From positions 127,807 to 191,806 of the forward strand of contig WTPW01001146.1 of the NCBI GenBank assembly GCA_009809945.1: DNA of 64,000 nt, given 5' to 3'. The notes under the pieces were generated by a model. That model was not told the DNA's origin, did not search any database, and worked only from the letters and a program-made list of their open reading frames with translations. The stretch is from Gigaspora margarita (taxonomy: Eukaryota; Glomeromycota; Glomeromycetes; Diversisporales; Gigasporaceae). The translations under genes were made by a program, and so were the position numbers. How positions within the stretch are numbered: the first letter of the stretch is position 1; each line of letters opens with the position of its first letter. Shown piece by piece: positions 12,201-23,610 of this stretch.

Positions 12201-13456
12201 GGCCGTAATATCTTACGTAAGATTACGTATATATAATTCGCTGATGTAGTTCTCTGTATAACCAAGCTGACCTGCTAGCAAAACAAGGCTCTGATAAACC
12301 TATAATAGAAATCTTCTATACATACTTCAAACTACCTACTCACTTTTTATGGAACAATTATATAATAACACACAAAGCTCGCTCCTTTATCAAAGATATT
12401 ATCAAAATTCAAGAACTAACATCTTGGTCATCTCTTAAATTTTTTAACAATTATACCTTAGATATAAACTGGAACCTAAATTTAAAATACTTAAATCGTT
12501 AGAATACAACTCCTCTCTATACTCCTTCTATATCAAAATTCTAACAAACAACCTCCCAATAATGCAAAACCTTAACATCCGCTACCCAAATCTATACACA
12601 ACAAATTAATGTTGTAAATGCTCTTCAATTGAAGATACTCTCCATATACTCCTATGTTCCAAAAATACTGAAAACATTCAACAATCGCTTACTAATATAA
12701 TTAATAACACACTTCAACAATCCCAATTAGTATCGATCTCAGATATTATACTTCTTAATACCCTTTCATTACTATCAACTAACTCCACTAATATACAATA
12801 CAACTTCCTTATACCTACTATTCTAGGAATATACTCCAAATCAACATATCATAATACCAAAATTCTTCTAAAAAAACAAACTGAACTCTTTCTCACTAAC
12901 TTCTCAAATAATCTTTTAAATTGGTTTTATCATATTATATGGTCTCAACGTAATATATTTTAACATCAATGGGAAATAGCCTGGAATATCACAAAAAAAA
13001 CCAAATGTACTAAAATAACTCTACCATCAAGTACTACTCAAGCAAATACATCAAGAACTCATATACAACCAATAAACCTACACTCTACTATTGAAAAATG
13101 GTACTTACAAGGCTACCCCTAACAACATGCTTTTTATAATGTCATGATTAACACCTTAGGTTCTCTCCAACCTATCCTAACTAGATTTATTTTATTAGTT
13201 TAAATTAATAATAGTATAAAATAAGAAATAGGAGGTGTAATGTCACGTTGGGTGCTCTGTAGCACAAATGTAGTTAGAAATCTTTACTAGTTTTCAGGTT
13301 GGAGGAATTTGTCAGCCTGGTCCAAGAACTTATCTGACCCCTCATCTATCTCTACTTGATAACAAAGGGACTATTAATCTTAGGATTAATTTAAGGCTGC
13401 TGTAACAAAGTTTCTACTATGACATTATATTAATAAAAAAAAAAAAACAAAAAAAC
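9292..13456 (+). mobile_element. 5'-truncated LINE (RNase H and C-terminal zinc knuckle), pseudogenised
   Basis: Flanked by perfect 12-bp target duplications AAACTTAAAATG (9280-9291, 13457-13468) with a poly(A) tail at about 13432-13456. The open frame 9289-10176 and the downstream frame encode the end of a LINE polyprotein. RNase H motifs are FFTDAS (about 10116), SSRSELMA (about 10234), TIYIDN (about 10299) and KVESHS (about 10441), then NQADLLAK (about 12262-12285) beyond a 1.8-kb insertion. A CCHC knuckle, CCKC...H-x4-C, sits near 12609-12660. The reverse transcriptase and everything upstream are missing. TGA at 10174 replaces the Trp of GIGW; further stops and a frameshift near 12480 confirm inactivity. 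It is inserted in the mariner-like element and itself hosts the family A element 10459-12250. Confidence 0.9.
10459..12250 (+). mobile_element. family A TIR element (A2), inserted in the LINE RNase H domain
   Basis: The ends ACTACATCAGCAAATT and, inverted, ACTACATCAGCGAATT continue into GTAATCTTACGTAAGATATT, giving inverted repeats of ~55 bp. The LINE coding sequence is interrupted exactly here. Inside are CGAAATATTTCGAAATA repeats, the CAAGCTGGATCAGGATCAG block, AGATCAGATTAGATC, T-rich spacers, repeated GGCACTTTGCAAGAAC words and a tail of ATAATAATA. Open frames here are low-complexity Phe/Leu translations of T-runs and are unlikely to be proteins. This copy keeps more CpG than all others, suggesting it is the youngest. 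No target duplication is obvious; superfamily unknown. Confidence 0.8.
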
Positions 13457-13974
13457 AAACTTAAAATGCATATATTTTGATAACCATGTAATCAATTTTA
13501 ATGTTTAAGGGCTCTTTTGAATTATACATGTGTATAGAATTCAAAAAAGCCATTAAACATTAAAATTCATTATCAAAATATTTTTGTTTAAATTTTGTCA
13601 GAATTAAATAATTATTTAATTTTTTCTTTAAATTTTCAGCCATGATATTTTGAGACTAGCCTAACCCATATCAATGTTTGAGGCCTCTTTTGAATTCTAC
13701 AAGACTGTAGAAGTCAAAAGAGCCCTTAAACATTGAGATTGACTGCATTATTATCAGAAAATTTATATTAATTTAAAAAAAAAGTGAACTACGATATATG
13801 TTTGTGGTGAGTATGGCAATTTTTGTTATAGATACCCAACATAGATGTTTTATCATCTACAAAAAGTATGAATGATCAGTTTTTATGCTATTCTTTTGCT
13901 AGAAAAAATTTCAAATCGCTTCAAATCCTCTATAGAAAGTTACCGGGGTTGGATACTTATAGTGGGTACTGTAT

Positions 13975-14160
13975 ATATTTTTGAAAATAGAAAAAATCTT
14001 TCATTAAAGATATCTCTATGAGTTCTTGACCAAATTCGATAAAAATTTTTTTATTTAAATTCTACAAATATATAGAATCCAAATAAAAAAATTTTTATCA
14101 AATTTGGTCAAAAACTTATAGAAATATCTTGATAAAAGATTCTTCTATTTTCAAAAAGTA
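13975..14160. repeat. hairpin module with ATTAAAGATATC-like arms
   Basis: GAGTTCTTGACCAAATTCGA and its near complement enclose AATTCTACAAATATATAGAAT. It is the same ~95-bp fold-back module found at 7975-8060, 34030-34150, 50870-50970, 53980-54790 and 59090-59190, here with longer arms. Confidence 0.7.
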
Positions 14161-14455
14161 TATTATAAAGAAGCTGCACCAAATGAAAAAAAGCTATTAT
14201 AGAATGAAATTTAACCAAATAACTTGAAATTTTAGAAAAAAAAATATTAACATATTCTTTATTGATTTATTAGTGTGCAGTAACTTGTTTTATTTGAACT
14301 TGTAAAAATCTAGTCTGTTATGTGATTTTTCTGTTTTCATCAAATTAAAAAAAAAATTTTAGAAAATCTGAATCTGGAAGCAAATTGAAAAATCATTATA
14401 ACTTTGTCAATATTAATTCGTTTTTGATGAAATTATAATTAAAGACTTTTGAATA

Positions 14456-15083
14456 CCGTATTTGTTCAAAAATAAGCTACCCTTTTTGGGGTTCGTCTAA
14501 AGCCATGTACCCACGTGACATTTTTGTGTAAATCAACCAACCGGAGTCGTGAAATTTTGTTTACATGGATCAGCCCGAAGAAGACAAAAAACAAAAAAAA
14601 CGCAAGAACATAAAAACGGCAGTTCAAACCTGTCTTGTGCCATTAATAAAAAATACCAGGAAGACAATTTTACCTAAATGTCCGTCCTAACCCTAACCCC
14701 GACCCTAATGCTAAACAGGCTCTAACTCTAATTTTAACTAAATTTTCAAAAAATCACATGGGTACATGGCTTTAGCTATCCCCCTTTTTGGCCAAAAAGT
14801 TACACAAAAAAATGTGGGGGTAGCTTATTTTCAAATTGTTAAATTTTTTGAAAAATTGAAAAATGTACTAATAAAAAGTTGTCCGAATGCTATAAAATTT
14901 TTATAGTAGGTGTATTTTATTATTTCGAACAACTTTACTTAATCACACTTTTGAACTTTACTTAGTAAAAAAAAAGTTTATATGTAGTGACTGTTAACGA
15001 TTTCTTTAAAAATTTTTAAAAATTTTTCTGAAAATCTGGGGGGTAGCTTTTTTTGAAGATAGCTTATTTTTGAACAAATACGG
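14456..15083. mobile_element. TA-flanked TIR element, 628 bp
   Basis: Perfect terminal repeats CCGTATTTGTTCAAAAATAA at both ends, bordered by TA (14454-14455, 15084-15085). Subterminal GGGTAGCTT/AAGCTACCC words extend the inverted repeat. It splits the inverted copy of 8140-8580, which gives an empty-site reference in the other arm. Non-coding. It hosts the smaller TA element 14500-14772. Confidence 0.85.
14500..14772. mobile_element. TA-flanked MITE with AAGCCATGTACCC ends and telomere-like core
   Basis: Ends AAGCCATGTACCCACGTGA and inverted AAGCCATGTACCCATGTGA, each bordered by TA (14498-14499, 14773-14774). The single TIR difference is CpG to TpG. The core contains CCTAACCCTAACCCCGACCC at about 14686-14705, a degenerate fungal telomere repeat (TTAGGG on the other strand). 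273 bp, non-coding. Confidence 0.8.
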
Positions 15084-15386
15084 TACCTATTATATCAACT
15101 TACTTAGTCACATTTTGGAGATTTCATTTTGAGAAAGTGCTTCTGAAAGCATTTGAATATAGGGAAAAACTTGCAAAAACGTATGCTTACAAAAATATTA
15201 ATATCTTTCAATATTTTTTTATGAAATTTGAGATTCTATTGTCAATGATATGTGCTACAAGTCTTGTTATAAATTTTTTTTAGTTGGCATAGTAAAATTT
15301 TTTGTAAATTATTGCTGAGCAGTAGATTATTTTAAAAAAACAAAAAAACATATCAGTCAACTGATTTGTCATACTATTTATAACTA

Positions 15387-15388
<2 letters not shown>

Positions 15389-15420
<32 letters not shown>

Positions 15421-16091
15421 TATCAAAGTTTCCACTTTGGGAAAAGGCTTTTTTATTCAAGCAAATAGATCAAAGGCACCTCTTTGAGCACCTGTCATTT
15501 GTTATATTGATGAAGGTACAACTAGCTACACTTGCAGCTTTTGGTTATCTATTTAAGTAGCCATCTGAAGGTTTTACACTAGCTACTATACCTGCAACCC
15601 ACATACCGGCATTGCCTATTTAAACCCTCTAGTCCCTGCTTTATCTGCCAATCCTACTTGTATTACAGTACAATCCTCTATTATATTAGTCAGTCAAGAT
15701 TAGTCCCAGATACTTGTAGAATCCCCTTAGGACTAGTTTATTCTTGTGAAACACTTAGTAAAGCAGTTCCTGTCCCACACAGGTATTACCTATGCTTTGA
15801 TAACCTATATATCTACTGAGGCAGACCACTTGTAGTCTAGAGATTAGCTTAAACTGCTATTATTACCTACTTTTACCCTTGCAAGGTTCGTTTCAATCCT
15901 AGCTCCACAATCACTTTCTTATCAGTTCTTATACCAGATCCACAAACTTCCAAACTAGTTAACCCAGAAGGGTTAATATAGCTGTCTTTTCTTGGTACCT
16001 ACTGCTGAAATGTAGGTCCTTTTCCTCTAGTATGACTCTAGTGGCCAGGTTGGTGGTTCCCCTTCTCGAGTGTCTTGTCGTCTGATTCTCC
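15389..16091 (-). mobile_element. tRNA-headed long retroposon, 3' part of a second copy
   Basis: Begins with a run of 31 T (poly(A) tail on the minus strand). It then follows 59885-60880 in diverged form: shared words TTCTGGTATGACTCTAGTGG-like, GCCAGGTTGGTGG, TCGAG-GTCTTGT. It is cut at 16091 by the hAT-D element 16092-20308 and resumes at 20309. There is no open frame consistent with a reverse transcriptase. Confidence 0.75.
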
Positions 16092-16947
16092 AGGACCCTG
16101 AACATCTTTCATATAGATCATAACTGATCTGTATAAATTTAGACGTTTTGGCTTTTTCTAAAATCAAACAAATTTGCTAAAAGTTGGATTGTTACATATA
16201 AACTTTATAGTAATTTGCTAAAAACTAAATTACCAAATCTATTTTTATAAATCAAAATAATTTATATATTTTTGAGTGCTGAACAAATTTTCTTAGAGCA
16301 TAAAGTTAGAATCAATTAGTAAAATTTTAACATTGTGCTCTAAGAAAACTTGTTTAGCACATAAAAATGCATTATTCCAGCATAGTTAATTTTATATTTC
16401 TTGAAAATTTAAGAGAAGATGCTTAATTTTTTTTTGATTTTTTGATCAAAAAATTCAAAATTAAGCATCTTCACTTAAATTTTTAAGAAATAAAAATAAA
16501 TATGCTAGAATATTGTATTTTTATGTGCTGACAAGTTTTTTTAGAGTACAATATTAGAATCAATTAGTAAAATTTAAGAATCATAGAATTTTTTAGTATT
16601 TTTTTTATAAAATTATATAAAATATTATAATTCTCAAAAATTTTACTAATTGATTCTAATATTGTGCACTAAGAAAACTTGTTCAGCACATAAAAAATAG
16701 TGTTCTGACTCTTCACAAAAATCTCAACCTGGGTCATTTGCAGGTGGGTCACCTGGGTGACCCAGGTGAACACTAGGTAATAAAAAAATTCGCTACGAAT
16801 CACCCATGGGTGGGTTACCCAGGTGATCTGAGTAAACATTAGGTAATAAAAAATTTGCTACAGGTCACCTGCAGGTGGGTGACCCACAGGTTGGCCCATG
16901 GGGGATCCGTGATTTGACTTATGAGTGACCTACAGGTTGTTCACAGG

Positions 16948-18800
16948 TAGGGTTGTTGGTGCAGGGACCTGGCAATGCCAATGGTGCACCATATTATACA
17001 TGCTAGTATAAACATGGTGCAGAAGTGGCAAGCTAATTTATTTATTTTTTTATTATTGATTGGTATAAAAGGTTTGTATTAATACTAATATTACTTTACT
17101 AAGTTCCAAAGGGGCCCAGAAGCTAACCAAATTAAGATTTTGTGGATACTGTAAAACTGCTAACTTGTATATTCTCTATGATTTATACCCAGGTACTATA
17201 CATTGTATACTTTGCAAAAAAAATACCCAGGATATTTATATATGCAAATACATATGTGTAGTATATAGCAGTTAAACAATACATTTAGTACTCCGGATAC
17301 AGTACTACGTAGTCAATGTAAATACTAGCAGTTTACATAAATAACACACTACGTAATACACAAGGTATTATATAGTACGTAGCATTTATATTCATACACA
17401 TTTATTTACTTTCTCTTTGAGATCTAATTTTAACTATATCTTTGTTTACTTATAGTATTGTAGCATAATTACATACTATTTATTCTCTTATTCACTAGCT
17501 ATAGTTGTTAAAAGCAAATTAAGTTAATAACGATAAAAGAGTATTGATATTTCAAATAAATTCAAATTCTTAGCTAATAATTTCATTTTGTTCTTCCTTT
17601 TTATGTTATGTAAGGCTTTCGAGGTTAATTTGTTGGTTAATATCACTTTCTAGGACTCTCTAAAGAGGGAAGGGGACAAATAAAATGAACATATAAAATG
17701 AAAAAACTAATTTTAATGTAATAAATCTATTATAACGAATTGACTTCAAGTTAAATTTAGTCTAAAGATTTAGTTAAGTTGCTAATTAGGTCAGATAAAT
17801 TTGATTTAATAGTTAACATTACATTCTTCTTATAAAAGAGAGGAGCAAAAATAAATAAATAAATATTTATTTATATAATACATTCATCTGAGAAAAAAAG
17901 ACGTATATACAATATTTACAACCAAAATTCTCCTGATCTAATGATCAGATCTGCATCATTTTAAAGTATGTATGCAGAGATCACAGATCAGAATTTTGAG
18001 TTTACTAATTCCCCAAGTTTCTATAGGTCAAATTTTGCCCTCATTAAATAAAATAAATTACTGATCGGGATGGCTTAAAAAAAAGTATCAATTCAAATAA
18101 TTGTTTTGTAATTGTTATTTTCATAAAATTTAAATGTTTATTTAAATATATTTTCTTACTTATTAATGCTAGTTCTCTAGCTCTTCACAATTGAATAAGG
18201 AAGCTTTTTTTTCAATATAAAATAATTAAATATAAGGGTCTAAATTTTGAAAAATTTACAGTCAAAGGCCCAAGTTTATCACAATTAATTAAATCGCAAC
18301 TTTTAACATTTATAATTATATAAATGTAATGTCTTTTAATGACTAAATGCATTATTTTTAATCAGTATTGAATTTATTCTCTATTTGTTAACTTTTTCTA
18401 CGGTGCAAATGAGTTTTTGTAACTCTAAATATCTTTGATTAACATGTAGTAATATTCACAAAATATAATTCTCATTTTATAGCTAATATTGGTGTAGAAT
18501 AAACTTATTAGTTTAGAACTGAATGAACATTATATATTGGTAAATATCGTACTTAACCCAGTCGAATTGCATCTTGCTTAATGACAAGCTTAATCAATTA
18601 ATTAGAAATATTTCTGCTAATTAAAATTTAATATTCAACACATTTTAGAACATCTAATAAATAAATACCAATATGAATTGGTTAAAAGTAGACAATACTG
18701 TATAATATAATGGTGCACCTAATAGCATGCCATGCACCAAAAAGTTTTATTGGTGCACCAGTAGCGCGCTATTAAGATTATAACTGTACCAGCAACCCTA
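16948..18800. mobile_element. hAT-like element (TAGGGTTGTTGGTGC ends)
   Basis: Ends TAGGGTTGTTGGTGCAG and inverted TAGGGTTGCTGGTACAG; flanking 8-mers TTCACAGG and TTCACGAG match at 6 of 8 and lie within the GTGACC-rich subterminal repeat of the host element. Near the ends GGTGCACCA words recur. The middle (about 17050-18680) is AT-rich with no open frame above 60 codons and no recognised gene, so the element is non-autonomous or gutted. Confidence 0.7.
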
Positions 18801-18905
18801 TTCACGAGTGACCCACAGGTGATCCATGGGTTGACCCGCAGGTGACCTCAGATTGACTACCAGGGTGGGCCATAATTCAACCTGGATCATCTGCCCACCC
18901 ACGGG

Positions 18906-19046
18906 CAGGGTTGGAAATGGAGCCAATGGAGCTCAATGGTTGCATGAATAGAGCTCAAAAAACTAGTATCCATTGGCTCCATTCAGAGCTCTATTGGCTC
19001 TATTCGCAGCTCTATTGGGCTCCATTGAGCTCTATTGCCAACCCTG
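18906..19046. mobile_element. short hAT-like MITE with GAGCTC/GGAGCC words
   Basis: Ends CAGGGTTGG and inverted CAGGGTTGG; flanking 8-mers CCCACGGG (18898-18905) and CCCATGGG (19047-19054) differ only by CpG to TpG. The interior is a fold-back of ATGGAGCCAATGGAGCTC-like words. 141 bp; it resembles the CAGGGATGG MITEs at 49284 and 57667 in end sequence and size class. Confidence 0.75.
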
Positions 19047-20308
19047 CCCATGGGTAACCCAGGTGATATTTACATAGGTCAGAACACTAATAAAAAATAT
19101 ATTATTTTGGCATATTTAATTTTATATTTCTTGAAAATTTAAGAGAAGATGCTTAATTTTTGGTTTTTTGATCAAAAAATCAAAAATTAAACATCTTCTC
19201 TTAAATTTTCAAGAAATATAAAATTAAATATACCAAAATAATGTATTTTTATGTGCTGAAAAAGTTTTCTTAGAGCATAATATTAGAATTAATTAGTAAA
19301 ATTTTGAGAATCATAGAATTTTTTAATATTTTTATTAATAAAATTATATAAAATATTATATCTCAAAATTTTACTAATTGATTCTAACATTATGCTCTAA
19401 GAAAACTTGTTAAGCACATAAAAATATATTATTCTGGTATATTTATTTTTATATTTTTTTGAAAATTTAAGAGAAGATACTTAATTTTTGATTTTTTGAT
19501 CAAAAAATCAAAAATTAAGCATCTTTTCTTAACTTTTTAAGAAATATAAAAGTAAATATACTAAAATAATATATTTTTATATGCTGCATAAGTTTTCTTA
19601 GAGCATAATGTTAGAATCAATTAGTAAAATTTTGAGAATTATAATATTTTATATAATTTTATTAATAAAAATACTAAAAATTCTATGATTCTCAAAAATT
19701 TTACTAATTAATTTTAATATTGTGCACTAAGAAAACTTGTTCAGCACATAAAAATACATCATTTTATCATATTTACTTTTATATTTTTTTAAAAATTTAA
19801 GAGAAGATACTTAATTTTTGATTTTTTGATCAAAAAATTCAAAATTAAGCATCTTCTCTTAATTTTTAAGAAATATAAAAGTAAATATGCTAAAATAATG
19901 TATTTTTATGTGCTGAACAAGTTTTCTTAGTACACAATATTAGAATCAATTAGTAAAATTTTTGAGAATTATAATATTTTATATAATTTTATTAATAAAA
20001 ATACTAAAAAATTCTATGATTCTCAAAATTTTACTAATTGATTCTAACATTGTACTTTAAGAAAACTTGTTCAGCATATAAAAATACATTATTCTAATAT
20101 ATTTACTTATATATTTTTTGAAAAATGTAGGTAATTTGCTAAAAATAAAATATAGTATATATAAAATTGCTATAATTTGCCAAAATGCTTTATATAATCT
20201 TTTTTAAAATTAATCTTAATTTGCTAAAACTTAAATTTGGACCTCAGACCAAATTTTTTGCAATTTGTTAAAAAAAAAAGGACATATATTAGAAATGTCT
20301 GGGGTCCT

Positions 20309-20461
20309 AATTCTCTGACTCTGGTTTTTAATATTCCAGCTTTGGTAGTACTATCAAAGACCTTTGCTACCTCTTTACTCGAGACTTGCTAAATGTGTTT
20401 CCATTTTACCAGTTCCTTGAATTTTTGTGTGTTCAAAAGCTCCTATTCGAGATGGTGTACC
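20309..20461 (-). mobile_element. tRNA-headed retroposon, resumed segment of the second copy
   Basis: ATCAAAGACCTTTGCTACCT and the ATTCGAGATGGTGTACC block align with 60936-61020 of the complete copy, in the same order as 15389-16091. The segment ends where the GACCCAGGTC foldback begins, so its tRNA-like head is not seen here. Confidence 0.7.
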
Positions 20462-21160
20462 AAGTAGAGGACTTAGCTGGGTCAGGTCTGACCCAATCCA
20501 ACTTGGGTCTGACCCAACCTGGGTCAGGTCGGATTAGATCAAACATAGATCAGATCAGATCTGAGTCAGAGAAAACTCAGGTCGGGTCAGATCCAGGTCA
20601 GATTATATACAATGATCACAAGTAGTTACTACATAGTAAAGTCAAAAAGTTTACTATGTAAATTGATAAAATGTGTTTAAATAAACTTGTTTGGAAGAAT
20701 AAAATACATATACCCTGGAATTTTTATCTAAATTAGAGAAGTTTTTATTATTTAACTTTTAATTTTTACATTCATCGAACATATTTTTTAAAAAGATTTT
20801 AATTTTTTCATTGAATGTAAAAATTAAAAGTCAAATAATAAACTTTTCTCTGATTTGGATGAATATTTTGTTGTATATGCATTTTGATCTTTCAAACAAG
20901 TTTACTTAAGTGGGTATTATTGATTTATATAGTAAAATTTAGACTTTACTATGTAGCAACTATTATAGACCTGGGTTCAACCTGGATTGGGTTGGGTTGG
21001 ATCAGACCTGGGTCAGGTTTGACATGAGGCGGGTTAGACCCAGGTCAGGTCTAATATGAAGCAGGTCAGACCCAGGTCAGTTTTTGACCCAAGTGGGTCT
21101 AATCTGGGTCAGGTCCAAATCTAACCCAACTCAACTTACTAAGACCTCTAGTACCAAGAT
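20462..21160. mobile_element. foldback element with GACCTGGGTCAG arrays
   Basis: Large imperfect palindrome centred near 20795: outer arms of repeated TGACCCAGGTC/GACCTGGGTCA words, then TTTACTATGTA, AAACTTGTTTG-GA, and an inner hairpin of AACTTTTAATTTTTACATTC. The outermost words (TAGAGGACTTAG versus TAGAGGTCTTAG inverted) suggest termini. Non-coding; a short Met-initiated frame over it merely translates the repeat. Confidence 0.75.
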
Positions 21161-21194
21161 CTATAGGTGATATATCCAACCAATTGATGAGAAA

Positions 21195-22900
21195 CACATC
21201 AGCGAATTATATATATGTAATCTTACATAAGATATTACGGCCCATAATATAACGAATATCTTATGTTTGATACAATTTATTATGTAATATAATACGTTAT
21301 ATTACATTAATATTATAGTATTTATTTCGAAATATTTTGAAATATATTGTGAAATATTGCAAAATAGATCAAATAAAAAAAGGGGTCACAGGATGTAATA
21401 TTTTGTATATTATATGATGTTTTCACATTATTTCGCAAGATTTTTCAGTATATAATAATTGAAAGTTGGGATAAATTTATAAAAACAGGAGAAATTTTTT
21501 TAAAATAAATAAATGATATACATATTCACATAATCATGCTTTTTTACAGGTTTGCACAGTTTTGCAATTTATTATAAAATTTTATATTTATTTATTATTA
21601 TGTATTATAATTTACATTTATTAAATATATATTTTAATTAATATTACATTATTATATAGTATTATTTTTACATTATTACAAATATTTTAAACTATTTTTG
21701 CACTTCGTCACATCTAATTCTGTTACTATATACAAAAAACTAACCCTACACACTTATTTTCGCTCACTTCACAGTTAGCTATTATCTTCGCTTCTTTGTT
21801 TTCTATTGTTTTCACTTTGGTTATTTTTTTTGTTTTGGCTATAACCTTCGTTTCGCTCTCTTTTTCTAAATACTTCAAAGAAGTAAAAAAAATAAAAAAA
21901 AAACATTTCTCAAAAGTGTTGGTGTTCTTGCAAATTGTCAGAGAAATCTAGTATGTTCTTGCAAAGTGCCAGAGAAGTTAAAGCTGGTATTCTTGTAAAG
22001 TGATAGAAAAACCACAAAGTTTTGAAGAAGTCAGAAATAAATAAAATAAAAAAATAAGTAAAAAAAAACCAACAAAAAAACAAAAAAAATAAATGAAGCA
22101 CCAAATCTTCATTTCTCTGAAATAAGAGTTCGCGGTTTTGCAAATTCAGAAATTGTGAAAGCTACGTTAATGTTCTTGCAAAATGCCAAAAAAGTTGCGA
22201 AGTACCAAAAAAGTCTGGGTTGGATTCTGCAAAGCGCCAGGAAGTAAGAGTTCTTTTTTCACAAAGTGTCAGAATAAAATAAATTAATAAACCAAATTTA
22301 AAAAAACAAAAACAAAAACAAAAAACAAAAACAAATTATGTCAAATTAAAAAAATAAATAACAAAAAACAAAACCAAATTATATTAAATAAAAAAATAAA
22401 TAAAGTCCTAACTAAACCTTTATTTCTTTAAAAAAGTGTTCTTGGAATTTTAGAAATTGCTAGAGACATTAGTTGTGTGTTCCTGCAAAGTGTCAGAAGT
22501 TTGGTTGGCCTGCACAAGGAATCGAAATGATGTTTGTTTTCTTGAAAGGTGTTTTTGTAAAGAGCGCAAATAAAACTAAGATGAAAAAAAATTAAAAAAT
22601 AAATAAATAAAAAAAATTTGAAAAAATTAAAATGAAAACAAAAAAAAAATAAAACGAAAACAAAAAGTGAAACAAAAATAAAAAACGAATAAAAACAAAA
22701 AAGCGAAAAAAAAAATCAAAATAGAAAATCTAATTATAAACAAAAGATCTAATCTGATCTTGTACTACAGAATGTGAACTTCATCGAACCATTTTGAAAA
22801 ATTAGTCTAATGTGCGAACCAGGCTATATGTCTACCGATCCAGCTTGGTTTTCTAGTCCTAAAATATGGGTTGGATTGTGCAAGGTTTTGAAAAGTTGTT
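21195..22900 (-). mobile_element. family A element, reverse copy (A3)
   Basis: Starts with ACATCAGCGAATTATATATA followed by GTAATCTTACATAAGATATT, nearly the right end of 10459-12250. It then runs through that element's order in reverse: AT tail, GTTAGCTATTATCTTCGC, repeated TTCTTGCAAAGTGCCAGA, A-rich spacers, GATCTAATCTGATCTTG and CCAGCTTGG at about 22846. A partial duplication of the GATCTAATCTGATC block follows to about 23000. The distal terminus was not found. Frames inside are shadows of repeats. Confidence 0.75.
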
Positions 22901-23183
22901 TATTTTCTTGCAAAGGTCCGTGTTTTTGTAAAGTGCAACAAGCGAAAAATAAAAATATAGAAAATCTAATTATAAACAAAAGATCTAATCTGATCTTGTA
23001 GTTCGAAAATTTCAAGTTTGCGAAATTTACCAAATTTATATAACTGATAACCAAATAACAATATAATTTAAATAAACAACACTATAAATTTTATAACTTA
23101 AAACTATATTTTTTTAAGGATTTTATAATTTATCGCTATGGCGATGTATCGCCACCCCTGATCAGCCAATTATAATGCAGGAT

Positions 23184-23409
23184 CAGGTGTAATGTGAAAT
23201 CGAACCAATTACAATTTTTTTTCAAAAATCGGCTATAACACGAAATTTTGCCTATGAAACCATCTCTCGAGCTCTAACAAAAAAAAATTCCTCTCGAAAT
23301 TTTGGGTTAGAACCACCTTGCTAAAGCACCCTATCCTAACCCTAATCTAACTCTCACCCTAACCCTAAACTAACGAATTTATTTTATTGTTTTGATTTCA
23401 CATTACACC
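23184..23409. mobile_element. MITE-like repeat with telomere-like core
   Basis: GGTGTAATGTGAAATC at the left and its exact complement GATTTCACATTACACC at the right. Between them lies CCTATCCTAACCCTAATC...CACCCTAACCCTAAAC (about 23327-23372), a degenerate CCCTAA array. A second CATTACACCAGAT word follows at about 23427. Target duplication not resolved. The flanks 23001-23183 and 23410-23610 are AT-rich with nothing recognised. Confidence 0.6.
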
Positions 23410-23610
23410 AGATTGTTTTTGATTTCGCATTACACCAGATCTTATAGGGTGCAATATATCGCATAGGCGAAAAAATAAAAAATTCTTTTTTTAATAACTT
23501 TATTATAAAATTTTAAATATTATATATAAAAAAGCTAAAAAAATATATAAAAAAATATAACGCAGCATTATTTGTATAAAAAAAAAAACAAAACAAAAAA
23601 CAAAAAACTT

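Larger units (their letters stand above)
8894..13971. mobile_element. TA-flanked mariner-like TIR element carrying a LINE
   Basis: The left end CAGTGCCCGCCGTAAGTATC and right end complementing to CAGTACCCACTATAAGTATC form ~38-bp imperfect inverted repeats, each bordered by TA (8892-8893, 13972-13973). Mismatches are mainly CpG versus TpG/CpA. Without the LINE and its cargo the element would be about 0.9 kb and non-coding. CAGT ends plus TA duplication suggest Tc1/mariner; this is inference. Internal hairpins at 9110-9195, 13480-13570 and 13660-13750 share TTAATGTTTNANRGCTCTTTT-like arms. Confidence 0.85.
14160..15345. repeat. right arm, inverted copy of 8140-8580
   Basis: The reverse complement of this segment follows 8140-8580 word for word with scattered changes (ACAAGACTTGTAGCACATAT, TCAAATGCTTTCAGAAGCAC, GATTCAGATTTTCTAAAATT). 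The match is interrupted by the TIR element 14456-15083. Together with the left part it forms a large inverted repeat around the mariner-like element. Confidence 0.75.
16698..19089. mobile_element. hAT-like element (TAGTGTTCTGAC ends) nested in the palindrome array
   Basis: 12-bp inverted ends TAGTGTTCTGAC with perfect 8-bp duplications ATAAAAAA (16690-16697, 19090-19097); the A-rich duplication is weak evidence alone, but the palindrome array is cut exactly here. Subterminal regions are packed with GGTCACCTGGGTGACCCAGG-like words at both ends. It hosts two more elements (16948-18800 and 18906-19046). No coding frame found. Confidence 0.75.
16258..20100. repeat. array of two alternating large palindromes (interrupted)
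   Basis: Palindrome a (~190 bp) has arms TATGTGCTGAACAAGTTTTC...ATTAGTAAAATTTTGAGAAT around a loop of AT. Palindrome b (~145 bp) has arms ATTTCTTGAAAATTTAAGAG...ATGCTTAATTTTT around TTTTTTGATCAAAAAA. The order is a (part), b, a, then the 2.4-kb insertion 16698-19089, then b, a, b, a, b, a. The period is about 330 bp with four b units. Copies differ by few substitutions. Confidence 0.85.
16092..20308. mobile_element. hAT-D element carrying a palindrome array and nested elements
   Basis: Ends AGGACCCTGAACATCTTTCA and inverted AGGACCCCAGACATTTCTAA; flanking 8-mers GATTCTCC and AATTCTCT agree at 6 of 8. The flanks also rejoin two parts of one retroposon copy, compared with the uninterrupted copy at 60800-60960. 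Subterminal AATTTGCTAAAA words match 7830-34618. No transposase gene found: the 4.2 kb is mostly palindromic repeats plus the nested element 16698-19089. Confidence 0.8.

Noticed and set aside
20386..20625. 79-codon frame with Gly/Ser/Gln repeats
   Set aside because: It translates the GACCCAGGTC foldback arm; periodicity comes from the DNA repeat.
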